NCBI RefSeq assembly: GCF_003668555.1
Contig: NZ_RCWN01000001.1
Coordinates: 2,269,501 to 2,333,500, forward strand
Reading direction: 5' to 3'
From: Notoacmeibacter ruber
GTDB lineage: Bacteria > Pseudomonadota > Alphaproteobacteria > Rhizobiales > Rhizobiaceae
DNA length: 64,000 nucleotides
Shown: positions 36,503 through 45,750 of the stretch, one piece after another
How the letters are laid out: every line of letters starts with the position of its first letter
How positions within the stretch are numbered: the stretch's first letter is position 1
The notes under the pieces: generated by a model
Told to the model about the DNA's origin: nothing
The model's input: the letters and a program-made list of their open reading frames with translations, nothing else
Databases searched by the model: none
Made by a program: the position numbers and the translations under genes

Positions 36503-36601
36503 ATAGACGTTCGTTGCGGGTGCGGTATTGAGCCCATTAGTTTCGCTACGGATGCTATGGTATCGGCTGGTATTTGTGCCGGCAGAGGGAAAGGAAATTC
36601 C

Positions 36602-36877
36602 ATGTTTAAAAAAACCGCGATTGTTCTCGCATCCGTTGGCGCTCTTGGCCTGGCATCTGGCTGCACCACGACTGAACAGACCACCACGGCAGGCGCTGTC
36701 GGTGGCGCAGCTCTCGGCACCGCCATCGGCGGCAATGTCGAAGGCGCGGCACTTGGCGCACTGGCAGGCGGCGCGGCTGGCTTCATTGTCGGCAAGTCGA
36801 CGGAACGCAACAATTACTGCGTTTATGAAGATTCCCGCGGCCAGCGCTATGAAGCGAAGTGCCCGAACGGATATTGA
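36602..36877 (+). CDS. Small glycine-zipper lipoprotein
   Basis: A 91-residue lipoprotein with a lipobox LASGC near residue 21, then a glycine/alanine zipper (GAVGGAALGTAIGGN repeated as EGAALGALAGGAAGFIVGK) and a C-terminal pair of cysteines (NYCVYEDS, AKCPNGY). It resembles YMGG-like and SlyB/OsmB-type envelope proteins; function is unknown. AAAGGAAA precedes the ATG. A strong terminator follows the stop. Confidence 0.8.
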   Translation: MFKKTAIVLASVGALGLASGCTTTEQTTTAGAVGGAALGTAIGGNVEGAALGALAGGAAGFIVGKSTERNNYCVYEDSRGQRYEAKCPNGY

Positions 36878-36901
36878 TCCGTCAGGAAATCGAAGTGTTT
36901 C

Positions 36902-36935
36902 AGAAGGCTGCCGGCTTCCGGCGGCCTTCTTTTTT
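36902..36935 (+). terminator. Terminator of small lipoprotein gene
   Basis: AGAAGGC-t-GCCGG pairs with CCGGC-g-GCCTTCT (36902-36930) around a three-base loop, followed by a run of T. It abuts the stop of the convergent hybrid kinase gene at 36934. Confidence 0.88.
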
Positions 36936-39900
36936 ATGCGCTGTTGCGCAACTGCCCACCGACATTGAAATGCCGTTCCAGCGTCTCATGCAAAGCAGCA
37001 TGATTGATCGGTTTGGAAAGATAGTCGTCCATACCGCTTTCCAGGCACCGCTCGCGATCACCCTTTAGGGCATGCGCCGTTACCGCGACGATCGGCGTCG
37101 GGTCGAGATTGTGTTTCTCTTCAAGATTGCGAATGCTGGCGGTGGCTTCCAGCCCGTTCATGCGGGGCATGGAGACATCCATGAGGATCAGGCGGGGGCG
37201 CTGCTCAAGAAAAGCCTCAACGGCCAGTTCACCGTTTTCGACGATCCGGTAGGAATAGGGCAGATCATTGAGAATCTGCTCGACCACCATCTGATTGACT
37301 TCATTATCCTCGGCAATCAGCAGGTCCAGCCCGCCATCTCTTTCTGCGAGTTCGCCGAAGCCCGACGAGGTAACGTCCTCTTCGAAAGCGCTGATCTCTT
37401 CATCGTCTCCAGAACGATCCGGCTGAGAAACCCCCATGGGCTCACCATCCGCCATGGTCCGCAAGCCCGGTCCCGGGCTATCGCCGAAATTCGTTTCGCT
37501 GACAGGCGCGCGGAACACGCGCGGCGCCTTGTCTTCGCTTCCCTGTTCTTTCCGCTCATGAAGAACGGTCACGATCGCATCCAGCAATGTCGAGGAACGG
37601 GCCGGTTTCACCAGATAGGCGTCGACACCCATCTCGCGACAGTTCGACTGGTTGATGGCGTAATCGACCGAGGTCAGCATGATAACGGCCAGATCGCGTT
37701 TATCGGGATCCGCGTTGATCGCGCGAGCCACTTCTTCCCCATTCATCAGGGGCATCTGATAGTCGAGCACGACACAGTCGACCGGCATTTCTGCATCTCG
37801 CGCGGCGGCCAGTATGGCAAGACCTTCATTACCGGACGCCGCTGCACACGCATCGAAATTCCAGGATGCCAGTTGCTCGAGAAGGATCGACCGGTTCACC
37901 GAATTGTCGTCGATCACGAGAACGCGGGCACCCGACATATCGTGATGAACGACCTTGGGCGGCTGCTGACTTTCCGCGATCGGCAAAGTGACATTCAGCG
38001 TGAAGGAAGACCCCTTGCCGTGAACACTTTCGACCTCAATGGTGCCGTTCATCAACTCGACAAGGCGCGAGGTGATCGCAAGGCCCAGACCCGTGCCTTC
38101 GTGGCGCCGCGTCGATGACGTATCGACCTGGCTGAACTTGTCGAAAACGCTCTGGATGTTTTCGGCCGGAATTCCGATCCCGGTATCCGCCACCCGTATG
38201 GCCAGTTCCACCCCGCCGGGCGTCGTCGAGCCACTCACATCAACGAGGACGTGACCTTCCTCTGTGAATTTGACAGCGTTGCCCACAAGATTGGTGACGA
38301 CTTGGCGAACGCGCCCTGCGTCTCCGACCACGTGGCTGGGCAGGTTCGGCGCATAGCGCACGATGAGTTCGAGATCTTTCTTTTTCGCCCGGACGCTCAT
38401 CAGCGTCGCGATATCCTGCACCGTTTCCTCCAGATCAAACGGTGCCGGCTCAAGAACAATATGGCCCGCATCGATCTTGGAGAAATCGAGAATGTCATTG
38501 ATGATCGTCAGAAGGGCGTTGCCACTTTTGAGGATGACGTCAGTGAAGGTCCGTTGCTTGCCGGTCAGCTCCGTATTGACCAGCAACTCAGCCATGCCGA
38601 GCACCCCGTTCATCGGGGTGCGAATCTCATGGCTCATATTGGCCAGAAATTCGCTCTTCGCACGGTCGGCGGTTTCAGCCTGCTGTCTTGCCGTCGCAAG
38701 TTCGGCCTCGCGTTGGCGAGCTTCGGTCACGTCGATGGTCGAGCCAAGCAGGACGGGCTTGCCGTTCAGCTCAAGGCGGCTCTTGCTCGAATGCTGGTAC
38801 TGAACGGTTCCATCGGCCATCCAGCGGGTCTCGTCGATTTCGATTCCGCCTTCGATGGCGCGTCCGGCCTCGAATTCCGCCATGACAAAGGCATCGTTCT
38901 TGGCGAACTGCCTGCCGGAATCCCCGAACAGTTCGATATCCGTCTTGCCGATCGCTTCGTGCCTGTTGCAACGGCTCATCCGCCCCCAGCTCTTGTTGGC
39001 ATAGGTGAGCCGGCCGGTCTGATCCTTGGTATAGATCGCCACGGGCACATTATCGACGATCTCGCGGAACAATTCGATCTCGCTGAGGGACTGTTTGAGA
39101 TCGTCCTGGATTTTCTTTTCTTTGGTGAGATCGACGCGGATCATGACCAAGAGCCCGTCATTGGTACGAACGTCGATGGCCCGGTACCAGCTTCCGTCGC
39201 GCCGGCGCCGCTCATAGGTGCGATAGGGCTGGTCGTAATACTGCTCCATCGCATCGATCCAGGCATCTTCGCCCTGGTCGTAAAGCGCGTTGACTTCAGG
39301 ATCGAGGACGTAGCGATAAAGGCCCTTTCGATAGCCGATCCGCAACGAATCCCGCAGCGTCTGGCCGGGCTCGTGAAGACCTTTGGCGATCTTCTGCCGC
39401 ATCTGCTTGTTCACCATCAGCAGATTGTTGTTCTCGTCATAGATGAGAACATCCAGATGCAGGCTGTCGATGACGTTCGCCAGACGACGGCTCATCGCTT
39501 CTGAGCGGATTTCGGCTTCCTTCTGGTCAGTGATGTCGACACTGACGCCGACAAAGAGACCGTTTTCGAGCCTGTGGTTGAATGATTTATACCAGCGGCC
39601 ATCCGGACTCTGCCGTTCGCAAACCCGCTCCGGCTCGTCAAAGAGCCGCTCCATGGCGTCGAGCCATGCGTTCTCGTCCTTGTCGTAGAGTGCATCGATC
39701 TCTGGCAGGCCGCTGTCACGGAAATAGCCCGCCTTTCGGCCCTCAATGAGGGAGTCACGGAGACAGACATTCGGTTTACTGTGATGCTCGCGCATCGCCG
39801 GCATGGCCTGGTGGAGCTTCTCATTCGTCGTAACAAGGCGATTATCCTTGTCGTAGACAACAAGCGCGGCTGGCAGCGCTTCAACGATCGCCTCGAGCTT

Positions 39901-40767
39901 TTGGCGAGCATCATCCGATTCCAGCTCCGCCTCTCTCTGTTCCGTCATGTCGATACGGATGATGACGAGCGTGCCATCGGTATGGCGGCAGGTAAGGCTT
40001 CTGATCCAGCGGCCATTTTGCTGGCAGCGCAAGCTGACATGCAATCCCGGCTGCGCCCATAGGCGGAGAATCTCATCGATCCATGCCTGGGGATCCGCCC
40101 TCAGAAGCGCATCCAGTTCCTCATCGTCGGTACGATAGAACATCCCCTTTTGAACAGCCGCTTCGAGGGCGGCGCGCAAAGGCACACCCACCTCGTGAAC
40201 CGGCGCCATATCGGGGTTGACCCGCCTCACCTCGGCATTGGCAAAAAGAAACCGGTCATTCTTGTCATAGAGGATGACCTGTGCCGGCATAATGCTGAGC
40301 ACATGTTCGAGCGCCTCTTGAAAGTTGCCGGCGATCGAAGAGAACGGGCGAACAGTATCTTCGGGCGCCGTGGAGGTTGCGAGCTGGCTGGCACACACCT
40401 TTCGCGAAATAAGGCGGGTGACACCGCGAAAACCGAGGAACTCTCCATCCTCGCCCATCACCGGCTTGCCGGATATCTCGACTTCGCCATCTCCATCCAG
40501 CGCAGGAACACGCAGGGATGAGAAAGCGAGTTTGCGTGAAAGAGCTTCGGATAGTTCCGCATTGGAATTCAGGAGGCTGGCAAATCGCTCCACCAGGCGC
40601 CGGCTCGGCCGATCGCCGCTGACAGCCAGCACCGAGCGCGCCTCTCCAGCCTCGTCCGTTTGCCAGACCCAGTCGGCATTCAGTCCAAGAAGGTCGACGA
40701 GCTCTGAATGTCTCAGCTCCGCGACTGTCTTCCGGTGTTGCGAATTCTTTTTGTTATGGGGCGACAT
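36934..40767 (-). CDS. Hybrid sensor histidine kinase, five PAS units and two receivers
   Basis: A soluble kinase of about 1277 residues with no membrane helix. In order: a divergent PAS unit (about 30-140); three similar PAS-7-type units (about 160-300, 305-430 and 435-560) that share YDKDN/YDENN and AWxDAMExL blocks; a canonical PAS (about 570-690); HisKA with [11 protein letters not shown] (His near 712); HATPase; receiver 1 (phospho-Asp in [11 protein letters not shown], near 998); and receiver 2 (Asp in [11 protein letters not shown], near 1194). No Hpt domain or partner regulator adjoins it. The start at 40767 has AAGG upstream. The signal is unknown; a redox or metabolite input is inferred. 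Confidence 0.9.
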   Translation of the reverse strand: MSPHNKKNSQHRKTVAELRHSELVDLLGLNADWVWQTDEAGEARSVLAVSGDRPSRRLVERFASLLNSNAELSEALSRKLAFSSLRVPALDGDGEVEISGKPVMGEDGEFLGFRGVTRLISRKVCASQLATSTAPEDTVRPFSSIAGNFQEALEHVLSIMPAQVILYDKNDRFLFANAEVRRVNPDMAPVHEVGVPLRAALEAAVQKGMFYRTDDEELDALLRADPQAWIDEILRLWAQPGLHVSLRCQQNGRWIRSLTCRHTDGTLVIIRIDMTEQREAELESDDARQKLEAIVEALPAALVVYDKDNRLVTTNEKLHQAMPAMREHHSKPNVCLRDSLIEGRKAGYFRDSGLPEIDALYDKDENAWLDAMERLFDEPERVCERQSPDGRWYKSFNHRLENGLFVGVSVDITDQKEAEIRSEAMSRRLANVIDSLHLDVLIYDENNNLLMVNKQMRQKIAKGLHEPGQTLRDSLRIGYRKGLYRYVLDPEVNALYDQGEDAWIDAMEQYYDQPYRTYERRRRDGSWYRAIDVRTNDGLLVMIRVDLTKEKKIQDDLKQSLSEIELFREIVDNVPVAIYTKDQTGRLTYANKSWGRMSRCNRHEAIGKTDIELFGDSGRQFAKNDAFVMAEFEAGRAIEGGIEIDETRWMADGTVQYQHSSKSRLELNGKPVLLGSTIDVTEARQREAELATARQQAETADRAKSEFLANMSHEIRTPMNGVLGMAELLVNTELTGKQRTFTDVILKSGNALLTIINDILDFSKIDAGHIVLEPAPFDLEETVQDIATLMSVRAKKKDLELIVRYAPNLPSHVVGDAGRVRQVVTNLVGNAVKFTEEGHVLVDVSGSTTPGGVELAIRVADTGIGIPAENIQSVFDKFSQVDTSSTRRHEGTGLGLAITSRLVELMNGTIEVESVHGKGSSFTLNVTLPIAESQQPPKVVHHDMSGARVLVIDDNSVNRSILLEQLASWNFDACAAASGNEGLAILAAARDAEMPVDCVVLDYQMPLMNGEEVARAINADPDKRDLAVIMLTSVDYAINQSNCREMGVDAYLVKPARSSTLLDAIVTVLHERKEQGSEDKAPRVFRAPVSETNFGDSPGPGLRTMADGEPMGVSQPDRSGDDEEISAFEEDVTSSGFGELAERDGGLDLLIAEDNEVNQMVVEQILNDLPYSYRIVENGELAVEAFLEQRPRLILMDVSMPRMNGLEATASIRNLEEKHNLDPTPIVAVTAHALKGDRERCLESGMDDYLSKPINHAALHETLERHFNVGGQLRNSA

Positions 40768-40835
40768 ACCGCCTTGATCCTGTTCCGGCTCCTTCAGCAG
40801 AAGTATGCAGAGACTAGGCACGACACATTGAGTGT

Positions 40836-40851
40836 TCGTTAACGTTAACGA
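40836..40851. promoter_or_regulatory. 16-bp perfect palindrome upstream of the hybrid kinase
   Basis: TCGTTAACGTTAACGA reads the same on both strands, 69-84 bases before the kinase start. It is followed at 40855-40885 by a 13-bp interrupted hairpin (TCATCC/GGATGA outer stem). It looks like an operator, but no regulator is adjacent. Confidence 0.4.
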
Positions 40852-40980
40852 CCATCATCCGGGGAAACGCAATTTTTCCGGATGAGATGAGACGACAAGA
40901 CTGGCCTTCGGCTTATGGTCGTCGTTCCAATTCTTATCACTATTCTTGAATGATACATTCTAGAAGACATTCAGTAGGCG

Positions 40981-42051
40981 TCACCACTCCGACGGAAATG
41001 CGGCGCGCCAGCGCTCACGAAAAATGCCGCGCTTGTGCGTGTCGAGAGCGATCAGAAGCGCCGGAGACAGCGAAATCGGGCGTTGAATGGATTGGACATT
41101 TTCCGGCAGTTCAAGCGGCGAACCCTCATCTTCATCCAATCGCACCAGCAACAGAGCCTCTTCGAGCGCTTCGCGGCCGCTCGGTGAAAGAAGATAATCG
41201 AGAAAATCGGAAGCGAGCGCCTCGGACGGCGCATCGCGCGGGATCATCGCCCCGCGTGACAGTATGAGTGTGTAATCGCCTGGCGCGACGATCCCTAGCC
41301 GCTCATCCTCCTGTGCGCGCGCCATCGCATAAGAGCCGAGCACATTGTAGGCGACGAGGTATTCGCCCCGGATCACGGCGTCGATGATCTCGGCCGAGCA
41401 GCATGTCGCGACAGCGCCGGAGCGGCCGAAGGATTCCATCAGGCCGCCGAAGGTCGAGGCTTCGAGCGAATCCGCGAAGGCGAGAAGGTAACCAAGACCG
41501 GAGGTCTCGATATCGTATGTGGCGACGCGACCCCTGTAGCGGCTTGCATCGGGCCGCAGAAGGTCAAGCAGATCGAAACGCGACCGCGGCGCCTCCTCCG
41601 CCGGCACGAGGTCGCGATTGTAAACCATGACCGCTGGCTCTCGGGAAATGCCCCATAGCTGATCCCTCCAGCGCAATTCCGCCGATAGCGACGCGGTCAG
41701 ATCGGATCGGTAGGTCGCGGCGCAGCCATCATTTACCAATCGTACCATCTGGTGAACAGCCGAGCTGATCACGATATCCGCGCCTGGTGTCCTTTGGGCG
41801 CATTCATCGGCCGTAAGCTCGTAGAGGTCGTTCGACCCCCACTGTTCGTAGTCGATTCGAAGATTGGGCCGGGCGACAAGATAATCTTCGACCACCGGCC
41901 TCATCACTGCAAGATCCGTTGTCGAGCGAATGACGAGCCGCTCGGTGGCACCGGCCGGGCCGAGAACCTCCGTGAGCTCCTGTGCAGAGGCGGCCGAGGA
42001 CCAGAAGATGAGAAGGAGGAGGGCAACAAACCGCAGCATTTCGTCACCCAT
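40981..42051 (-). CDS. Periplasmic binding protein co-transcribed with TctDE
   Basis: A protein of about 356 residues with a signal peptide (FVALLLLIFWSSAASA) and an ABC-type binding-protein fold resembling ferric iron-binding proteins: WGSNDLYEL, DIVISSAVHQMV, and SGLGYLLAFADSLE. No permease or ATPase genes are nearby. Its start overlaps the end of the tctE-like kinase gene by eight bases, so it is made with the sensor. It may bind tricarboxylate and present it to TctE, or feed a distant transporter. The inner ATG at 42039 is an alternative start. Confidence 0.8.
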   Translation of the reverse strand: MGDEMLRFVALLLLIFWSSAASAQELTEVLGPAGATERLVIRSTTDLAVMRPVVEDYLVARPNLRIDYEQWGSNDLYELTADECAQRTPGADIVISSAVHQMVRLVNDGCAATYRSDLTASLSAELRWRDQLWGISREPAVMVYNRDLVPAEEAPRSRFDLLDLLRPDASRYRGRVATYDIETSGLGYLLAFADSLEASTFGGLMESFGRSGAVATCCSAEIIDAVIRGEYLVAYNVLGSYAMARAQEDERLGIVAPGDYTLILSRGAMIPRDAPSEALASDFLDYLLSPSGREALEEALLLVRLDEDEGSPLELPENVQSIQRPISLSPALLIALDTHKRGIFRERWRAAFPSEW

Positions 42052-43411
42052 CCCTGGGCAGATCGAGCGCGGCTTCGAACCCGTCAGCCGTGGCGCTGAA
42101 CGACATCCATCCCGCATGGCTCGCGGCCACCGCATGTGCAATCGCCAGACCGAGGCCGCCACTGCCCTTGCTGCGATCGCCCGCAAAGCGCGCGCCAGGA
42201 TCGGCCATGATCTCGGATGGAGGACCGGCGCCTTCATCATGGACCCACAGAATGGCACGGGCTCCATTGCGGACACCGATCCGCACCGGTGGCTGACCGT
42301 GATGCAGAGCATTGCCAAGCAGGTTCTTGGCCGCTTCAGTGAGGGACATGATGTCGCCGCGCACCATCACCGGACCATCCGGGATATCGAGTGCGACTTC
42401 GTTCGATCGGCCTTGCGCGCTCTCCTCGAAAGCCTCGAAGGCTTCAACCGCAATATCCCTGAGGTCGACGAGGTCGCGCGGCGCGGTGTCGGCACGGTGA
42501 ATAATCATGGCATGGTTCAGCATCTGGTCCAGCAGATGGCTCAGGCTCACGGCGCGGTCGTGGATGCGGGCGACCATCTGCGCGCGCTGCTCGCCGTCGG
42601 GCTCTTCGGCTGCCAGTTGCGCTTGCGCGCGAATTGCCGCAACGGGCGTGCGAAGCTGATGCGCCGCGTCGCCGATCAGATTGCGGTTCGACGTCATTTG
42701 ACGGTCGAGCCGCGCCATGAAGCCATTCAGGGATTGAACAAGCGCCGCGACCTCAGAGGGAGCCGAGAGGTCGATCGGCGTCAGATCCGTCGGATCACGC
42801 TGGCGCAAGGCCGAACCGATGCGCGGCAGGGGGATGAGCGCGGAGCGCATCACCAACCAGGCAAAGAGCGCCATGATGGCGCCGGCGGCACCAAGCGCGA
42901 TCAGCGCATTCTGCGCAATATCGCGCGCCAGTTCACGTCGCGCCCGCAGCGTCTGGCCGACGATGATCTCGACAGTGCCCGAGAAATTGCGTTCGGCAAA
43001 GCGCCGTACGACACCGACATAGCGGGCTGGCTCGGCTCCAAAGACGCCGTCATAGAAGACGACATCTCCCTTTTCCGTGGGCAGCGGCGCGTCATCATAG
43101 CCGGTGAGCGTCTGCCCGTCAGGGCCGACGACGCGATAGCTGATGCGATCGTCTGGAGCGAGCGCCAGCAGCTCGAACGCAGAAATCGGCATATCAACCA
43201 GCGCCTCGCCATCGCGCACCGTAATGGATTCCGCAATGTCGCTTGCAGCACCGACAAGAAGGCGGTCATAGGCCTCGCGCGCCGCCTGCCGGCCATAGGC
43301 AAGCGCGGCGACGAGAACGATCACGCCACCGGCGACGAGCACGGCAGCCATAGCCAGCGCAACTCGGCTCTTCAGCGAAATGGTACCGGGGAACCGCCGT
43401 TCGCTACTCAT
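42044..43411 (-). CDS. tctE: Sensor histidine kinase, TctE-like
   Basis: A kinase of about 455 residues with two membrane helices (about residues 18-40 and 160-180) flanking a periplasmic TctE_N-type sensor, a HAMP region, HisKA with DAAHQLRTPVAAI (His near 250) and an HATPase with NLLGNALHHG and GSGGLGLAIA. It would sense citrate or related tricarboxylates and phosphorylate TctD. The start at 43411 overlaps the tctD stop (ATGAGTAG); 43420 is also possible. Confidence 0.88.
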   Translation of the reverse strand: MSSERRFPGTISLKSRVALAMAAVLVAGGVIVLVAALAYGRQAAREAYDRLLVGAASDIAESITVRDGEALVDMPISAFELLALAPDDRISYRVVGPDGQTLTGYDDAPLPTEKGDVVFYDGVFGAEPARYVGVVRRFAERNFSGTVEIIVGQTLRARRELARDIAQNALIALGAAGAIMALFAWLVMRSALIPLPRIGSALRQRDPTDLTPIDLSAPSEVAALVQSLNGFMARLDRQMTSNRNLIGDAAHQLRTPVAAIRAQAQLAAEEPDGEQRAQMVARIHDRAVSLSHLLDQMLNHAMIIHRADTAPRDLVDLRDIAVEAFEAFEESAQGRSNEVALDIPDGPVMVRGDIMSLTEAAKNLLGNALHHGQPPVRIGVRNGARAILWVHDEGAGPPSEIMADPGARFAGDRSKGSGGLGLAIAHAVAASHAGWMSFSATADGFEAALDLPRDG

Positions 43412-44078
43412 CGACGACATCCAGCCGGTAGCCGAGGCCTCTATGCGTTTCAATCGTCACCCCGGCTCCGGCGAGCCTTTTGCGCAGCCGCCCCACGTAG
43501 AGTTCGACAGTGTTAATGCCGACTTCGGCGCTATCGAACGAGAACAGCCCCTCGAAGAGCCGTTCTTTCGACATGATCTTTCCCTGGTGGGCTGCGAGCA
43601 GGTTCAGCAGAGCCGTCTCCCGGCGCGTCATTGCCACCAGCTTCCCGTCGCATCGCACCGTCTGGCCTGCCATGTCGAGCACCAGCCGGCCGAGAGCGAT
43701 CTGACTATCAGCCATGCCTATGGCGCGACGCGCCAATACGCGGATTCGCGCTTCCAGTTCCCGCAGGTCGAACGGTTTGACGAGGTAATCGTCGGCGCCG
43801 TCATCAAGTGCGTCGACCCGTGTCGATACGTCGAACTTCGCTGTCAGCATCAGGACGGGCGTGCGGTCGCCATTCCGCCGCATCGCACGCAGAAAATCGC
43901 GCCCGTCGCCATCGGGAAGGTTGATGTCCAGTACGATGACGTCGAAGGCCTGCGCCTGAAGAAAGGTCTCCGCTCCTGCAAGAGCGCGCGCGATATCACA
44001 GGCGAACCCAGCGCGGGCAAGGCTTGCCGCGATGGCGTCGGCCACATCAGCCGCATCTTCCACGATGAGCACACGCAT
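43404..44078 (-). CDS. tctD: Response regulator, TctD-like (OmpR family)
   Basis: A 224-residue OmpR/PhoB-family regulator: a receiver with phospho-Asp in IVLDINLPDGDG (near residue 51), Lys in LVKPFD, and a winged-helix output domain with TVELYVGRLRKRL and THRGLGYRL. GGGAGGAGGT lies 11 bases before the ATG at 44078. It is divergent from tctCBA, the pattern of TctDE-controlled tricarboxylate uptake. A Pho-box-like repeat lies midway between it and tctC. Confidence 0.9.
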   Translation of the reverse strand: MRVLIVEDAADVADAIAASLARAGFACDIARALAGAETFLQAQAFDVIVLDINLPDGDGRDFLRAMRRNGDRTPVLMLTAKFDVSTRVDALDDGADDYLVKPFDLRELEARIRVLARRAIGMADSQIALGRLVLDMAGQTVRCDGKLVAMTRRETALLNLLAAHQGKIMSKERLFEGLFSFDSAEVGINTVELYVGRLRKRLAGAGVTIETHRGLGYRLDVVDE

Positions 44079-44149
44079 GCGCTTGATACCTCCTCCCAAA
44101 ATCGAGCTTATTCCCTCGGGTCGGGGCGTGAAAGGGTGGTTGCGGAACC

Positions 44150-44167
44150 ATGACAGGTTGATGACAG
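44150..44167 (-). promoter_or_regulatory. Pho-box-like direct repeat, candidate TctD operator
   Basis: On the minus strand the sequence is CTGTCATCAACCTGTCAT: two identical CTGTCAT heptamers 11 bases apart start to start. It differs from the classic Pho box at three of 18 positions. It lies 71 bases from the tctD ATG and 70 from the tctC ATG. A -10-like CTATGC follows on the tctC side at 44177-44182. Confidence 0.6.
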
Positions 44168-44237
44168 CTTCTCGCGCTATGCTGCAGCCTTCGGGTTTGT
44201 CGGAAACGACGCTCGAATTGGAGTTGGAGGAGATACA

Positions 44238-45230
44238 ATGAGCTTTTCGATTACAGGGCGCAGCCTTCTGGCTGCCGCCGCCCTTGCACTTTGCCCGGTC
44301 GCCGCTTCGGCCCAAGACTTCACACCGGAAAATCCCGAATGCATCGCACCGGCCAATCCGGGCGGCGGATGGGACTTCACCTGCCGGCAGGTGGGCAAGT
44401 CCATGCAGGATCTGGATATCATCCCCTCGACCATGCAGGTCGTGAACCTTTCCGGCGGCGGCGGCGGGGTCGCTTTTGCCGAAGTCGTCAACAAGCGCAA
44501 TGACGACAATGATCTGATCGTCGCGGCCTCATCGGCGACGGCCACGCGCCTTGCGCAGAATGCCTTCCCGGGTAACACGATGGACCAGGTGCGCTGGATC
44601 GGCTCCGTCGGCGCCGATTACGGCGTTATCGCCGTCGCCGCCGACAGCGATATCGAGACGCTTCCGCAACTGATGGATCGGATGAAGGAAGACCCGACAT
44701 CCATTTCGATCGGTGGCGGTTCGGCCGTCGGCGGATGGGACCATCTGAAGGTTCTCATCGCGGCGCAGAAGGCCGGCGTGGAAGATGTGCGCCAGGTCAA
44801 ATACATCGCGTTCGCCGGTGGCGGCGAGGCCGTAACACAGCTCTTGGCGGGATCGTTGCAGGCGTTTACCGGCGATCTCTCGGAGGCCAAGGGCTTCGTC
44901 GATTCCGGTGATATCAAGGTGATCGCGCTGCTGGCGCCCGAACGCCTTGAGGGCGAGTTTTCCAAGTTTCCGACCGCCAAGGAACAGGGCATCGACGCGA
45001 TCGGTGCAAACTGGCGCGGTTTCTACGCGCCGGGCAATATGAGCGACGAAGCGTATGACTACTGGGTCGGTGCCGTCGACAAGCTCTACGACACCGAGGA
45101 GTGGAAGGCCGTGATGGAGGCCAACGGCCTCGCGCCGCTCGATCTGCAGGGCGAGGAATTCCAGCAATTCGTTTCGGAATCGGTCCAGAACATTACCGAT
45201 CTCTCCAAGGAAATCGGTATTCTACAGTAA
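44238..45230 (+). CDS. tctC: Tripartite tricarboxylate transporter binding protein
   Basis: A 330-residue periplasmic protein with a signal peptide ending near residue 22 (AASA) and the TTT/BUG family pattern: APANPGGGWDFTCRQVGKSM, the second loop SIGGGSAVGGWDH, and a C-terminal periplasmic domain. It binds a carboxylate (citrate or a similar acid) and hands it to TctAB. GGAGGAGATACA precedes the start. First gene of tctCBA, divergent from tctD. Confidence 0.92.
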   Translation: MSFSITGRSLLAAAALALCPVAASAQDFTPENPECIAPANPGGGWDFTCRQVGKSMQDLDIIPSTMQVVNLSGGGGGVAFAEVVNKRNDDNDLIVAASSATATRLAQNAFPGNTMDQVRWIGSVGADYGVIAVAADSDIETLPQLMDRMKEDPTSISIGGGSAVGGWDHLKVLIAAQKAGVEDVRQVKYIAFAGGGEAVTQLLAGSLQAFTGDLSEAKGFVDSGDIKVIALLAPERLEGEFSKFPTAKEQGIDAIGANWRGFYAPGNMSDEAYDYWVGAVDKLYDTEEWKAVMEANGLAPLDLQGEEFQQFVSESVQNITDLSKEIGILQ

Positions 45231-45307
45231 TATCCAGCAATAATGGTCCGGACCTTTGCCAATGGGGCCAAGGCCCGGACCCGCCAGCATTTGATTGGGA
45301 GGATCGA

Positions 45308-45739
45308 ATGAGCGATCGGATATTGGGCGGCATCGGCCTTGCCCTCTCCATTTTCTTCGCCTGGCAGGCGTCGATCATTCAGGAGAGCTTTTTGACCGAC
45401 GCCGTCGGTCCGAAGATGTTCCCCTACATCATCGCCGCCGTCACGGGCCTCTCATCGTTATATTTCCTGCTGAAGCCAGATATCGATCCACACTGGCCGA
45501 GCGCCGGAAGGCTCGCCGAAATCGGTTTCGCGGCACTTGTGCTGATCGCCTACGCGGAACTTCTTCCCGTGGTCGGCTTCGTCATTTCGACCGCCATCGC
45601 GGCCGCCTACCTCACCTGGCGTCTCGGCTCGCGCCCCATTGAGAGCGTCATCATCGGCGTTGCCACGTCGGTGGGGATCTATGTGATTTTCCGCCTGGTT
45701 CTCGGCCTGTCCCTGGCCCGCGGCCCGCTTGGTTTCTAA
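45308..45739 (+). CDS. tctB: Tripartite tricarboxylate transporter small membrane subunit
   Basis: A 143-residue protein with four membrane helices and the TctB pattern: LTDAVGPKMFPYIIA after the first helix and RPIESVIIGVATSVGIYVIF near the end. It is the small membrane subunit of the TTT permease. GGGAGGATCGA precedes the ATG at 45308, which is preferred over an upstream in-frame ATG inside tctC. Second gene of tctCBA. Confidence 0.9.
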   Translation: MSDRILGGIGLALSIFFAWQASIIQESFLTDAVGPKMFPYIIAAVTGLSSLYFLLKPDIDPHWPSAGRLAEIGFAALVLIAYAELLPVVGFVISTAIAAAYLTWRLGSRPIESVIIGVATSVGIYVIFRLVLGLSLARGPLGF

Positions 45740-45750
45740 AGGAGGAACCG

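Noticed and set aside
38599-38621. A strong hairpin (GCACCCCG/CGGGGTGC) inside the hybrid kinase gene
   Set aside because: It lies in the conserved [15 protein letters not shown] coding stretch, and codon constraints explain it; no T-run follows.
40836-40851. TTAACGTTAA before the hybrid kinase as a CtrA site
   Set aside because: The two TTAA motifs are only two bases apart; it is reported as a palindrome of unknown purpose instead.
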